This document shows positions 8,754-17,379 of a stretch of 64,000 nt of DNA, one piece after another. Position 1 is the first letter of the stretch; the number at the start of each line of letters is the position of its first letter. The notes beneath the pieces were generated by a model. The model made no database searches and was not told the DNA's origin. It saw nothing but the letters and a program-made list of their open reading frames with translations. This stretch comes from Schizochytrium sp. CCTCC M209059 (taxonomy: Eukaryota; Sar; Bigyra; Thraustochytrida; Thraustochytriidae): NCBI GenBank assembly GCA_000818945.1, contig KN805403.1, positions 295,587-359,586 of the forward strand, in the 5' to 3' direction. Position numbers and translations under genes: made by a program.

Positions 8754-9411
8754 CTCTGCGCCCCCGCGGGCTTGCTGCTCTCACGAGGCCTTCTTCCTCC
8801 TCCTCGTCGCCCCCGACCTCGTCTCGGTCCTTGGCGACGGAGTTCTTGGCGACCTGGGAGCCGACCTTGAGCGCGCCCGCCGCGAGCAGACTGACTGACC
8901 GGCGGCTNNNNNNNNNNNNNNNNNNNNNNNNNNNNNNNNNNNNNNNNNNNNNNNNNNNNNNNNNNNNNNNNNNNNNNNNNNNNNNNNNNNNNNNNNNNNN
9001 NNNNNNNNNNNNNNNNNNNNNNNNNNNNNNNNNNNNNNNNNNNNNNNNNNNNNNNNNNNNNNNNNNNNNNNNNNNNNNNNNNNNNNNNNNNNNNNNNNNN
9101 NNNNNNNNNNNNNNNNNNNNNNNNNNNNNNNNNNNNNNNNNNNNNNNNNNNNNNNNNNNNNNNNNNNNNNNNNNNNNNNNNNNNNNNNNNNNNNNNNNNN
9201 NNNNNNNNNNNNNNNNNNNNNNNNNNCGGGCAGCGCGAGGCCCGGCGAGGGGGAGGCCGCGGCGAGGCCGGGCGGCGCGGAGAGCGCTGCGGCGGCGGCG
9301 GCGGCGGCGGCGCAGAAGTCGACGAGCTCGACGAGCTCGACGGCGACCTCAACGCAACGAGAAGCGACCAAGCCGCCCGCGACGACGTCAACGGCGACGA
9401 CGACCGCGACG
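8754..9411. other. Divergent promoter region with a 319-base assembly gap
   Basis: Bases 8908-9226 are unknown (N). The flanks are very GC-rich with GCG-type triplets near 9285-9312, which probably caused the gap. The region separates the CobW-type gene (-) from COG4 (+), so both promoters are partly unseen. Any frame crossing the N run is meaningless. Confidence 0.9.
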
Positions 9412-11964
9412 ATGGCGGAGGTGTCGCCGCTCGAGGAGGTCGTGGCGCTTGGGACTGACCCGCAGGCCATGGAACAGGCTTTGCAAATGACCTTGCGCGA
9501 AGAAGAAGAACTTCAGCAGCAAATTGGCAAGGCGCTCGCAGAATCAGTCCGTGCGACTGCAAAGGGCGAGGATCCGACGACACTGACCCGGCTCGGCGGA
9601 CCTGCAAACCTTGAAGGAACCCTCGCAAGCCTCGATGCGAGTATTCCGACGCTTCAGAGCGTATATGCCGGCGCGGGCAAACTCGAGGGTCGAATCGCCG
9701 AAACACGCGCGATGGCCGATGTCGTCAGCCGGCGTGTGCGAGAGATTGACCTGGCACGATCGCGCGCACTCGAAGCGCTCGCCCACGTTCGGCGTGTCGT
9801 CGAGTTGCGCGAATGCCTCAAGGGCGTCAAGGAGTGCATGGCGCGAGAAGACCTTGAGGCCGCCTCGGACTTTGTTCACAGGTACCGATCGAGTGGCGTC
9901 GGCCACGCCGACGGCGAGGATGAGGCCGAATCGAGCGCAGAATTCAAGATGCGCGAAGAGTCATTAAGTCGGACCGCGCTCGAAGAGCTTACTCGCGCGT
10001 TTGAGGCGCGCGACGAGGACAAGATCCTCAAGGTGTGCCGCGTTTTTGCCAAGCTTGGCCAGCCGACAGAAGGTGTCTCGCGACTTTTGCGGTATCGATG
10101 CGACCAGCTTCGTCGGGATGTCGAGCTCGAAATCGAGCTCACCAGTACCGAGGAAGACCCAGAGGCGCGCCATGATGTAGAGTATGACCCGAGCCGTGCG
10201 AGTGGAGGCGCGGGATCCGATGGCAACGGGTCATCGTCACCTGCAAAATCGTACCTGGACCTCTTGGTGCACCTTTTGAACCAGGGCGCTGCCGTGGTGC
10301 AACGCACCTCGAGCGTGGTGCGTCGTCATATTAGCAAGTCCAAGGATCTGCAGGCGTTGGTGGTGTCGTCAATTCACGCGGAATGCGATGGCCTCATTAC
10401 CAAGATTTTGCGCTCGTTCATGGAGCGTCGTCGTGTCGAAGAGCGAGCACGCATGATTATATCGGACCCGTCGCGCCTCGGCGAGGCCATGCGTCTGGGT
10501 ACCACGGGCTGGATCGGCGACGAAGAAGAGGAGCGTACCGAGGCGATTCAGACCTTGGACGCCTTTCTGGATGACGCAGCCCTCATGCTCAAGCACACAG
10601 AGACTTACAATCAATTTATTCAGGGAAAACGAGCTGACCTCGGTATGGCAGACAACGAGTCTCGCGAGTATATCAACGTGGTGCAGGAACTCGCAGGCTA
10701 CTATGCCGTAATGGAAAAGACGTACATGGCCACCGCTATCGATACTGCCCTTGAAATTGAAGGCGTGATGGAAAGGACGAGTTTGCCGCCTGCATCCTCC
10801 CGTTCTGGTGCCAATGGACTTAGCGCTGGCGCCGAGGGCCTCCATCACGAAGACGATGCCTCACGCGGTAAGCAAGTTGTCGTTTCCACGATTGCTGAGG
10901 ACGCCTTTTTTGTCGTTGACAAGTGCCGTGACCGTGCGACCGCAACAGGGCACACAGATAGCATTTGTGCGGTGGTCAATCACATTGTTCAAGTCTTGGA
11001 GGAGCGCGTGGCGGTGCAGCTTCAAGGCCGTGTCAATGCGATTCGCTCAGGGGCGCAGTCTCTCGGACTCCAGGGTCAAGAGCAATTTGACCGCCTTCGT
11101 GCCGCGGCCTTTTCGCAAGCCCAGCAGGCCCTCTCCGCTACGCAAAGTGCAGCAGGCACAAGCGCACCGAGTAAATCAAAGACAAACAGTGACTCCAGGC
11201 AAGGTGGGGACGATGAGGACGCGGAGAGCCTGCGGTCGCCTGAAACAACACTCAACAGTCTTGCATTGTGCATTGTTTACACGAATCGTCTGCGCGCCAC
11301 GCTTGAAGCATATGCGGACTCGTTGCCTGACGATCGTCGTCGTCGCCACCTCAAGGAGTGTGTCGATGGCTTCTTAGAAACGTCAGACCTCTTTCAGCGC
11401 ACCTTGAATCGCGGACTCGACAGCTTGACGCGCCTCATCAAACCACGGCTCCAATCCCGCGTGCAAAGCACGGTGGGCAATCCGGGGATTAGCTTTGAGC
11501 TCACGGAAGACGAGTACATGTCTCAGAACGAGTCGAACGATCCCTATGTATGGGCCGTGCTGCAGACTGCGGACGATCTCTTGAACGAAACCTGTTTGCA
11601 TCTCGATCTAGACTCGACGCAGCAGCTAGGTGTTCGCGTTGCGGGCGTGACGGCGGATGAGCTCATGGCGGCCGTCGTGCAGAAGCGCTTTACTGCCTTT
11701 GGGGCGCTGCTGCTCGATCGTCAGCTGCGTAGCATCGTCAAATTCTTTGACGGCCGTATCGGCGCCGATGCAAGGTTACGTTTTCGGCGTCTGCAGCAGA
11801 TCACGGACCTGCTTAATCTTGATCGTGTTGAGGATGTCCATGACGTATATGTGCCTCCTTCCTCAGCTTCGGATACAACGGCGCTCGATAAGCGTGCAGT
11901 CAAGCGCGCCTTGGCGCTGCGTGTCGACTTTAAGCAGGACGACATCAAGCGACTCAAGATATGA
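9412..11964 (+). CDS. COG4: Conserved oligomeric Golgi complex subunit 4
   Basis: The 850-residue product matches COG4, a lobe A subunit of the COG tethering complex that guides retrograde vesicles within the Golgi. The N-terminal half is helical. The signature region at about residues 98-165 contains the RVREIDLARSRALEAL stretch, the ELRECLKGVKECM helix and an EDLEAASDFVHRY block, all with clear counterparts in animal and yeast COG4. The C-terminal half carries the COG4 domain with long helices and short Ser/Gly-rich linkers that differ in length from other species, such as the linker near residues 260-285. Overall length is close to the usual 780-860 residues. The Met at 9412 is the first in a frame that becomes low-complexity upstream. 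Confidence 0.93.
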   Translation: MAEVSPLEEVVALGTDPQAMEQALQMTLREEEELQQQIGKALAESVRATAKGEDPTTLTRLGGPANLEGTLASLDASIPTLQSVYAGAGKLEGRIAETRAMADVVSRRVREIDLARSRALEALAHVRRVVELRECLKGVKECMAREDLEAASDFVHRYRSSGVGHADGEDEAESSAEFKMREESLSRTALEELTRAFEARDEDKILKVCRVFAKLGQPTEGVSRLLRYRCDQLRRDVELEIELTSTEEDPEARHDVEYDPSRASGGAGSDGNGSSSPAKSYLDLLVHLLNQGAAVVQRTSSVVRRHISKSKDLQALVVSSIHAECDGLITKILRSFMERRRVEERARMIISDPSRLGEAMRLGTTGWIGDEEEERTEAIQTLDAFLDDAALMLKHTETYNQFIQGKRADLGMADNESREYINVVQELAGYYAVMEKTYMATAIDTALEIEGVMERTSLPPASSRSGANGLSAGAEGLHHEDDASRGKQVVVSTIAEDAFFVVDKCRDRATATGHTDSICAVVNHIVQVLEERVAVQLQGRVNAIRSGAQSLGLQGQEQFDRLRAAAFSQAQQALSATQSAAGTSAPSKSKTNSDSRQGGDDEDAESLRSPETTLNSLALCIVYTNRLRATLEAYADSLPDDRRRRHLKECVDGFLETSDLFQRTLNRGLDSLTRLIKPRLQSRVQSTVGNPGISFELTEDEYMSQNESNDPYVWAVLQTADDLLNETCLHLDLDSTQQLGVRVAGVTADELMAAVVQKRFTAFGALLLDRQLRSIVKFFDGRIGADARLRFRRLQQITDLLNLDRVEDVHDVYVPPSSASDTTALDKRAVKRALALRVDFKQDDIKRLKI

Positions 11965-12280
11965 CATGAGCATGCAAAAAGTAAAAATCAATTTTATACG
12001 TTTTGTGTAGTTCCGAGGCATTTTGCTTCTCCCTTTTGTTCTGAGCATGAAGACAAATTTGAACGAAGTCGCGCAAAGAAAGAACAGCACCATGACGACG
12101 TGTATAAAGCTTGCAAAGAGAAAGGAAAGAGGAAGAGACGGCGATGCAAGTTTTCCAGGATGCTCGAACAAATGAGACTTTCTTTCTAGCGTAATTTAAT
12201 TTCAAATCAGAGATCGACAAGCAAAGTCGAAAAAGCTCCTTGGCAACAAACTTGTATCGTCTGTCGCGTCGCTCGCGCGC
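11965..12280. other. Convergent intergenic region
   Basis: A/T-rich spacer with the 3' ends of COG4 and the four-TM gene. No additional gene or repeat was seen. Confidence 0.5.
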
Positions 12281-12937
12281 CTATGCGAAGGCGCCATATC
12301 GGACGCCCTTAGGTTCAAGCACATCAAGTGGATCCTCCATATCGTTCATTCGTACAAGGATTAGAACGCAGGACAGCAGTGCCAGCACACCACCCACGAG
12401 AGATAGCCAAACGCCCACGAGGAACTTGCCCTCGTTCAACGAGTTCTGAGCCATGACAATATAGACAATGGTCGACGAGAGAAAGATCCCGCAGCTGGCG
12501 AGCTGCGAGACGACGCGGTAGTCAAGACCGCGGACTGTCTGATATCCAAAGCGGCTCCACACAAACTCTGCGCCAAGGATGCAGGCGAAGGTAAGACCCA
12601 TGCCGGAGAGCGCGACCACGCTCGCGGCATAGAGCTCGCTCGATTCGACCTGATCTGTGACGAACTTTGACGCCCATGGCGGCATGGCCGCGCCGCCCTT
12701 GCTATCGCCGCCCGAGGGTGACGATGAGGACGAGTGCCCGTACGCAGACTCGAGCGCCTTGCACATCGGTCCTCCGTGGCACCACGTGAGCCCTACGTCT
12801 GCGTAGAGGCCCGGGGTCGCCGGCGCTGTCACCCGCGCCCACGGAATGAGCAAGCCAACCACCATGAGCACGACCAGCGCCGACGACACTGCGCGTAGCC
12901 TGCGCAGCACCTGCCTCTCCCCATGAAAGTGCATCAT
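12281..12937 (-). CDS. Four-TM protein with claudin/PMP22-like topology
   Basis: From the MMHFHGE start the product is 218 residues. A frame extension to 12994 exists, but it is encoded by a GCCTC repeat and gives an Ala/Arg run, so I prefer the later start. Four hydrophobic helices lie near residues 14-34, 98-122, 140-162 and 173-196, with a long first loop. That loop carries W-C-(5)-C in GLTWCHGGPMC, which resembles the GLW-C-C signature of claudin/PMP22/SUR7-type tetraspans. Such proteins organise plasma-membrane domains or junctions. The similarity is topological and to one short motif only, so the function is unproven. The C-terminus is short and cytosolic. Confidence 0.6.
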   Translation of the reverse strand: MMHFHGERQVLRRLRAVSSALVVLMVVGLLIPWARVTAPATPGLYADVGLTWCHGGPMCKALESAYGHSSSSSPSGGDSKGGAAMPPWASKFVTDQVESSELYAASVVALSGMGLTFACILGAEFVWSRFGYQTVRGLDYRVVSQLASCGIFLSSTIVYIVMAQNSLNEGKFLVGVWLSLVGGVLALLSCVLILVRMNDMEDPLDVLEPKGVRYGAFA

Positions 12938-14357
12938 GCTGCCTCGCCTCGCCTCGCCTCGCCTCGCTGCCGCCGCGCCTCGCTGCCGCGCCACCTTCGC
13001 CTCGACGGACAGAAACTGCGGGCCTTGCTTGCCTTCGAGGTTTGCAGTCCATGACGAATCGGGTCACCACTGTTTTGCAGAGATTCCTGGGGACGGAAGA
13101 TCACCTTGGAGGAGGCCGCATTGTGCTTCGCCGCTTCTTCGCACAGCGCCGCGCCGCGCCGCGCAGCCTTTTGGTGAGAGTAGTTGTTGGAGAGGGAGGG
13201 AAGGAGGGAGGGAAGGAGGGAGAAAAAGACCGGTGGTCGAGTGAAGTTCTTGCATTTGCGAGCAATTATGGTGGATCTGCAAGAGTTGGTGGACAAAATG
13301 CTGAGATTTGTGGAATCTCCGACGAGGCCAATGATGTTCTTTCCAAGCTCGGTGATATACAAGGCGAGCTTCATCTACGCGCTTGATGAAGGCTACCGAT
13401 TCTCTGCCATATCACCACAATCGGGATCATCTCAAACCATTTACTATTAAAGGTCATTACTTCGCCTAACAAAGACAGTTGAATAGGCCAGTGCAGACCA
13501 TCCTCTTTTATTCGCATCATGAATATGCGCTACGATATGCAAGCCTGCCAAATTCACTGTCGTCATCGAAGTTTCGGAAAAAATTCTAAACGTTGCTCTT
13601 ACTGCAGAACAAGTCGATACTACGTTCATCTTATTTACTTTTTCGTGCTTGTCCTTGAATCCCGTTTGAGAGGCTGATGATGAACACTTACGCACAAGAG
13701 TGGGTCCGTCAATTCTCGGAATGCTGTGCACTGTCGACACTCCGCACAGGTCAGATTTCGCAGACAAACCTTGTCGAAGAGAGCCCAAATAGTCCTTTTA
13801 CAAGAACTTCTCGGATGAGAAGCTTCAGAGGCTCGAAGCCGAACCCGTGCTCGATGACAACGACGCCGTCGGCACGCAAAGACCTTCTCCTCATTCTTCT
13901 TCTTCTTCTTCTTCTTCAATGTCTTTCCCCGGCAATGAAAAAGTCACCAAGCTCGTAGGCAAGCAGAGTGTAAGCAGCAGCGGGAGCAGCAGCAACAGCA
14001 GCAAGAGACAGACTTGACGTGCGCAGACCCGCGCAGACTCGCGCGCGAGCACAGACTCGCAGCCTCGCAACTTCGCAGCCTCGCGCGGCCCGCGGCGCGG
14101 CACCAGGAGCAGAGAGAGAGAGACCTGGAGGCAGGCGGCTCAGCTCAGAGCGTGTGTATACTAGCAAGTAGAGCAGGCAAGCGACTTGGAGCTAGCTAGC
14201 TGGGCAGACAGACCTCGTCAACTCGAGCTCGAGCGGACCCGGACGGGCGCGACGCCATCGACGGCCAGCACGGGCCGCGAGGGCGCGGGAGAGGGCAGCG
14301 GCCCGAGCAGGAGCTGCGCGGCGAGCGGGTTGCGAGCAGAACCCAGCGGCTAGCGCC
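12938..14357. other. Divergent intergenic region with simple repeats
   Basis: Bases 12940-12965 are a GCCTC pentanucleotide tract next to the start of the four-TM gene. The middle (about 13250-13900) is less GC-rich and has short open frames on both strands, such as an 88-codon frame ending at 13450, none recognised. A CTT triplet run lies near 13892-13917. The right third is GC-rich leader of the ankyrin-HDAC gene. I see no supported gene. Confidence 0.5.
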
Positions 14358-17213
14358 ATGGGTTCGCGCGCGGAAAGCGAGGAGGACCTGCAGGGCGTCG
14401 TCACCAGCAGCGCCCAGGACGAGCAGGTGGGCCGGGTCCAGCACGCCATAGAGACGAGCCTCGTTGCCGAGGACGGCGTAGACGCCAAGGCCAAGGCACA
14501 AAGCCAAGTGGACGCGCCAACCCTCGCCACGCGAGATCCCTCGCAAGTCGCAGAGACTGAGATGTCGTCGGCGTCTGCAACTCCGGCGGCGGCGTTATCG
14601 CAGGTGGAAGCGGGGACAAGCATGCCACCCATGCCAGCGATAAGCATGACGCCGTCGTCAGACCCAGCGCAGTCTCTGGCCATGAACGTGGACGCAGCGC
14701 CACCGGCAGCTTCAGTGACAACAGCATCTACGGTGACAGCAACATCCAGTCCCACAACGGAGACCGTAGTGACGTCCGCAGCTCCAGCGGCGTTGTCGCA
14801 GGTAGAAACAGCAACAAGCACAGCACCTATGCCAACAAGTACGACAAGTACGACGCCTCCGCTAGACTCAGCGCAATCTCTGACAGTGGACGTAGGCGCC
14901 GGGCCACCAGCAGCTCCTGAGACGACGACGACACCCGCGATGACAACGTCATCTCATGCCACAGCCAACGGAGAAAGCGGAGCAGCACCAGCACCACCAA
15001 CGACCACAACAACGACAGCGACAACGTCGAAGCTTCGCATCGTCAATCCAGAACGTCTCTCAGGGTCAGAATCGGACGAAAACGATTCCGGGAGTCAGCA
15101 GCGCAATGGCTCGTTCCCCGTGCCAATGTACTCGCCTCGCATGGGCGATCTGAATGGCTCGGGTTCCCCTCGACCCGTCGGCTTAGGCTCGCCCCGACTT
15201 ACCAAGGTGGGTAGCGGGTCTGTTAGCCTCATTTTCACGGCTCCACCCACCGCGGGGACGTCTACGGCTGCCAAGCGTGAGGCAGCTGCTGCCAAACGCG
15301 CCGCGAAAGCCCAGAAGCCAGCGCCTCTAGCAAGTACCCAAGTACAACAGCGCACGGCGCTGCACGAGGCCATCCTTGCCGGCGATGAGGAAGCCTTTGA
15401 TCGTCTGCTGGTGGATTTGGCCATTGACGAAATCGACGCATGCGAACCCAAAACTGGGTACTCGGCGCTGATGAGCGCCTCAGCCTGCGAAGATGGCGCC
15501 GACGCCGCGAGACTTGTCGCCAAGCTCATCGAGCGCGGTGCTGAGATCCGCACCCTCGACGCAGAAGGCTTTTCGGCTGTGCATTGGGCCGCTGCCATGG
15601 GAAACTGTGCCGCCATGGAAGCCCTCCTTGACGCCGGCGCAGATCTCGACGGCCAGAGCGAGAGCGGCGACACTGCATTGCACCGCGCGGCGCGCTTTGG
15701 TCGCGACGCCTGCATCAAGTCCCTCGTTCGAGACTATGGAGCCGATGTCAACGTCCGCAATGAGAACGATGAGACGGCTCTTGACGCAGCGGGATATCTC
15801 TCTCCGAACAAGCAAATTGCGAGCCGCGTTCGCGCTGCGGCACGCAAGGCGCTCTTTGAGGCTGACACGCGCATGAAAACGCTCGTCGTTATGCACGAGG
15901 AGTGTCTAGGTCATCGCACCGCGCAAGCGCACCAGGAGGCGCCCGAGCGCATCTCTGCGATCCATGGCAAGCTCAAGGCCGGCATTGATCCAGAATGTCT
16001 CCAATTCTGCTCCGCATTCGAGCCAGCTACCAAGGCCCTTCTCCGGTACGCGCACAACGACAAGTACATCGATCTTGTTTTCGATCTCCATCAAAAGGTG
16101 GCCAGTCTCGGAAGACCGGTGCCTTTTACGCCGCGTGTCCAAGTCATGAATGGGCTCGAAGAGAATCAGCTCAAGGACGAACGTGGATGCGACACTTTTT
16201 TCTCTGAAGGCTCGCTGCCCGCGGCGCGACGAGCTGTCGGCGGCGTTTGCTGCGCGGTGGACCACGTTGTATCAGGGACTAATCGCAATGCCTTTTGTCT
16301 TGTCCGTCCTCCAGGGCACCATGCTGGCGTAAATGGTCTCTTGGATAACGCCGTGTCGTGTGGGTTTTGCATCTTTAACAATGTGGCCATTGGGGCGATG
16401 CACGCGCTAACCAAATACAAGTCGTTCATTCGCCGCATTGCCATTGTTGACTTTGACGTGCACCACGGTAACGGCACGGAGGAGATCGTGCGCACAAAGT
16501 TCAAGCGGCCCGAGGATATCCTGTTTTTTTCCATTCATCTCTTTGACAAGGCTGAGGATAAGGCTGTTGGCTCGGGCGAGTTTTATCCCGGGTCCGGTGG
16601 CAAGGACGATCCGCAGTGCAATGTCATCAACTCGCCCATTATGCCTCTGTGGAGAGTCCCCACGAATCGGACGAGGTCGAAGAAACGCAGACTGACCGAT
16701 GATGATGGGCCCGCAGCTCCGCAGAGTAAGGGGGCAGAGAGTAAGAATGGCGTAGACATGTCTGCACCGCCTCCTATCAGCGATGGCTCAAATGGTTCGC
16801 ATTTCTCCTCGCCGCCACTTCCGACAGGCCCTAACTACGGTCGGCAGGCCTTTCGCGACCACGTCAATAGCCGGCTAGTCCCAGCGCTTCACAGATTTGA
16901 TCCGGACCTCATTTTCATTTCTGCTGGCTTTGATGCTGGCAAAAACGACGTTGGATGCAGCCGCACGGAAAATGGAAAGTATTGGTCTGGCATCGACCTT
17001 GGACCTGACGACTATGCTTTTGTCACGGCTGAGATACAGCAGGTTGCCCGCGCGTGCTGCCAGGGCCGTGTCGTTTCGCTGCTTGAGGGCGGCTACGGAC
17101 AGTGGGCGCGGGAAAAGACGGGCACCGCGGGCGAACCCAAAAAGCTTGTCCTCAACCGAGACCAGCTCGGCGAGAACGCTCTGGCGCACGTTCGTGCTTT
17201 GGTGGACAAATAA
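14358..17213 (+). CDS. Ankyrin-repeat histone deacetylase (class II type)
   Basis: The 951-residue product has three parts. Residues 1-320 are Thr/Ser/Pro/Ala-rich low complexity with imperfect internal repeats of an ALSQVE and AQSL kind. Residues about 330-500 are ankyrin repeats, with typical GYSALMSA, GFSAVHWAA and GDTALHRAA units. Residues about 515-950 are a class II histone deacetylase domain. Its active-site motifs are all present: RPPGHH near 650, DFDVHHGNGT near 697, SAGFDAGK near 855 and LEGGYG near 910. The metal-binding Asp and His and the GGYG Tyr are kept, so activity is likely. A basic, NLS-like KKRR segment sits in a charged insertion near 775 inside the catalytic domain. The ankyrin region probably recruits partners. 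The start is the first Met in a frame preceded by GC-rich leader. Confidence 0.93.
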   Translation: MGSRAESEEDLQGVVTSSAQDEQVGRVQHAIETSLVAEDGVDAKAKAQSQVDAPTLATRDPSQVAETEMSSASATPAAALSQVEAGTSMPPMPAISMTPSSDPAQSLAMNVDAAPPAASVTTASTVTATSSPTTETVVTSAAPAALSQVETATSTAPMPTSTTSTTPPLDSAQSLTVDVGAGPPAAPETTTTPAMTTSSHATANGESGAAPAPPTTTTTTATTSKLRIVNPERLSGSESDENDSGSQQRNGSFPVPMYSPRMGDLNGSGSPRPVGLGSPRLTKVGSGSVSLIFTAPPTAGTSTAAKREAAAAKRAAKAQKPAPLASTQVQQRTALHEAILAGDEEAFDRLLVDLAIDEIDACEPKTGYSALMSASACEDGADAARLVAKLIERGAEIRTLDAEGFSAVHWAAAMGNCAAMEALLDAGADLDGQSESGDTALHRAARFGRDACIKSLVRDYGADVNVRNENDETALDAAGYLSPNKQIASRVRAAARKALFEADTRMKTLVVMHEECLGHRTAQAHQEAPERISAIHGKLKAGIDPECLQFCSAFEPATKALLRYAHNDKYIDLVFDLHQKVASLGRPVPFTPRVQVMNGLEENQLKDERGCDTFFSEGSLPAARRAVGGVCCAVDHVVSGTNRNAFCLVRPPGHHAGVNGLLDNAVSCGFCIFNNVAIGAMHALTKYKSFIRRIAIVDFDVHHGNGTEEIVRTKFKRPEDILFFSIHLFDKAEDKAVGSGEFYPGSGGKDDPQCNVINSPIMPLWRVPTNRTRSKKRRLTDDDGPAAPQSKGAESKNGVDMSAPPPISDGSNGSHFSSPPLPTGPNYGRQAFRDHVNSRLVPALHRFDPDLIFISAGFDAGKNDVGCSRTENGKYWSGIDLGPDDYAFVTAEIQQVARACCQGRVVSLLEGGYGQWAREKTGTAGEPKKLVLNRDQLGENALAHVRALVDK

Positions 17214-17379
17214 TCAACGCCGCCACCTTTCTCTCCAGACGGCGATCGATACTGGCATTCTGCTTCTTTCTTTCTTCCAAGCAAAGAAAAAGATATGGAA
17301 TGGCACGGAAGGGTCGTGTCGGGTCGGCGATTACTATTGTACATCATCTTTCGGAAAACGCTATTTCTTCATTTTATAA

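Noticed and set aside
8908..9226. Long frames crossing the N run on three frames
   Set aside because: The bases are unknown, so the apparent frames are an artefact of translating N.
13184..13450. 88-codon plus-strand frame
   Set aside because: The first third is encoded by a GGAGG repeat and the rest has no match; too weak to list as a gene.
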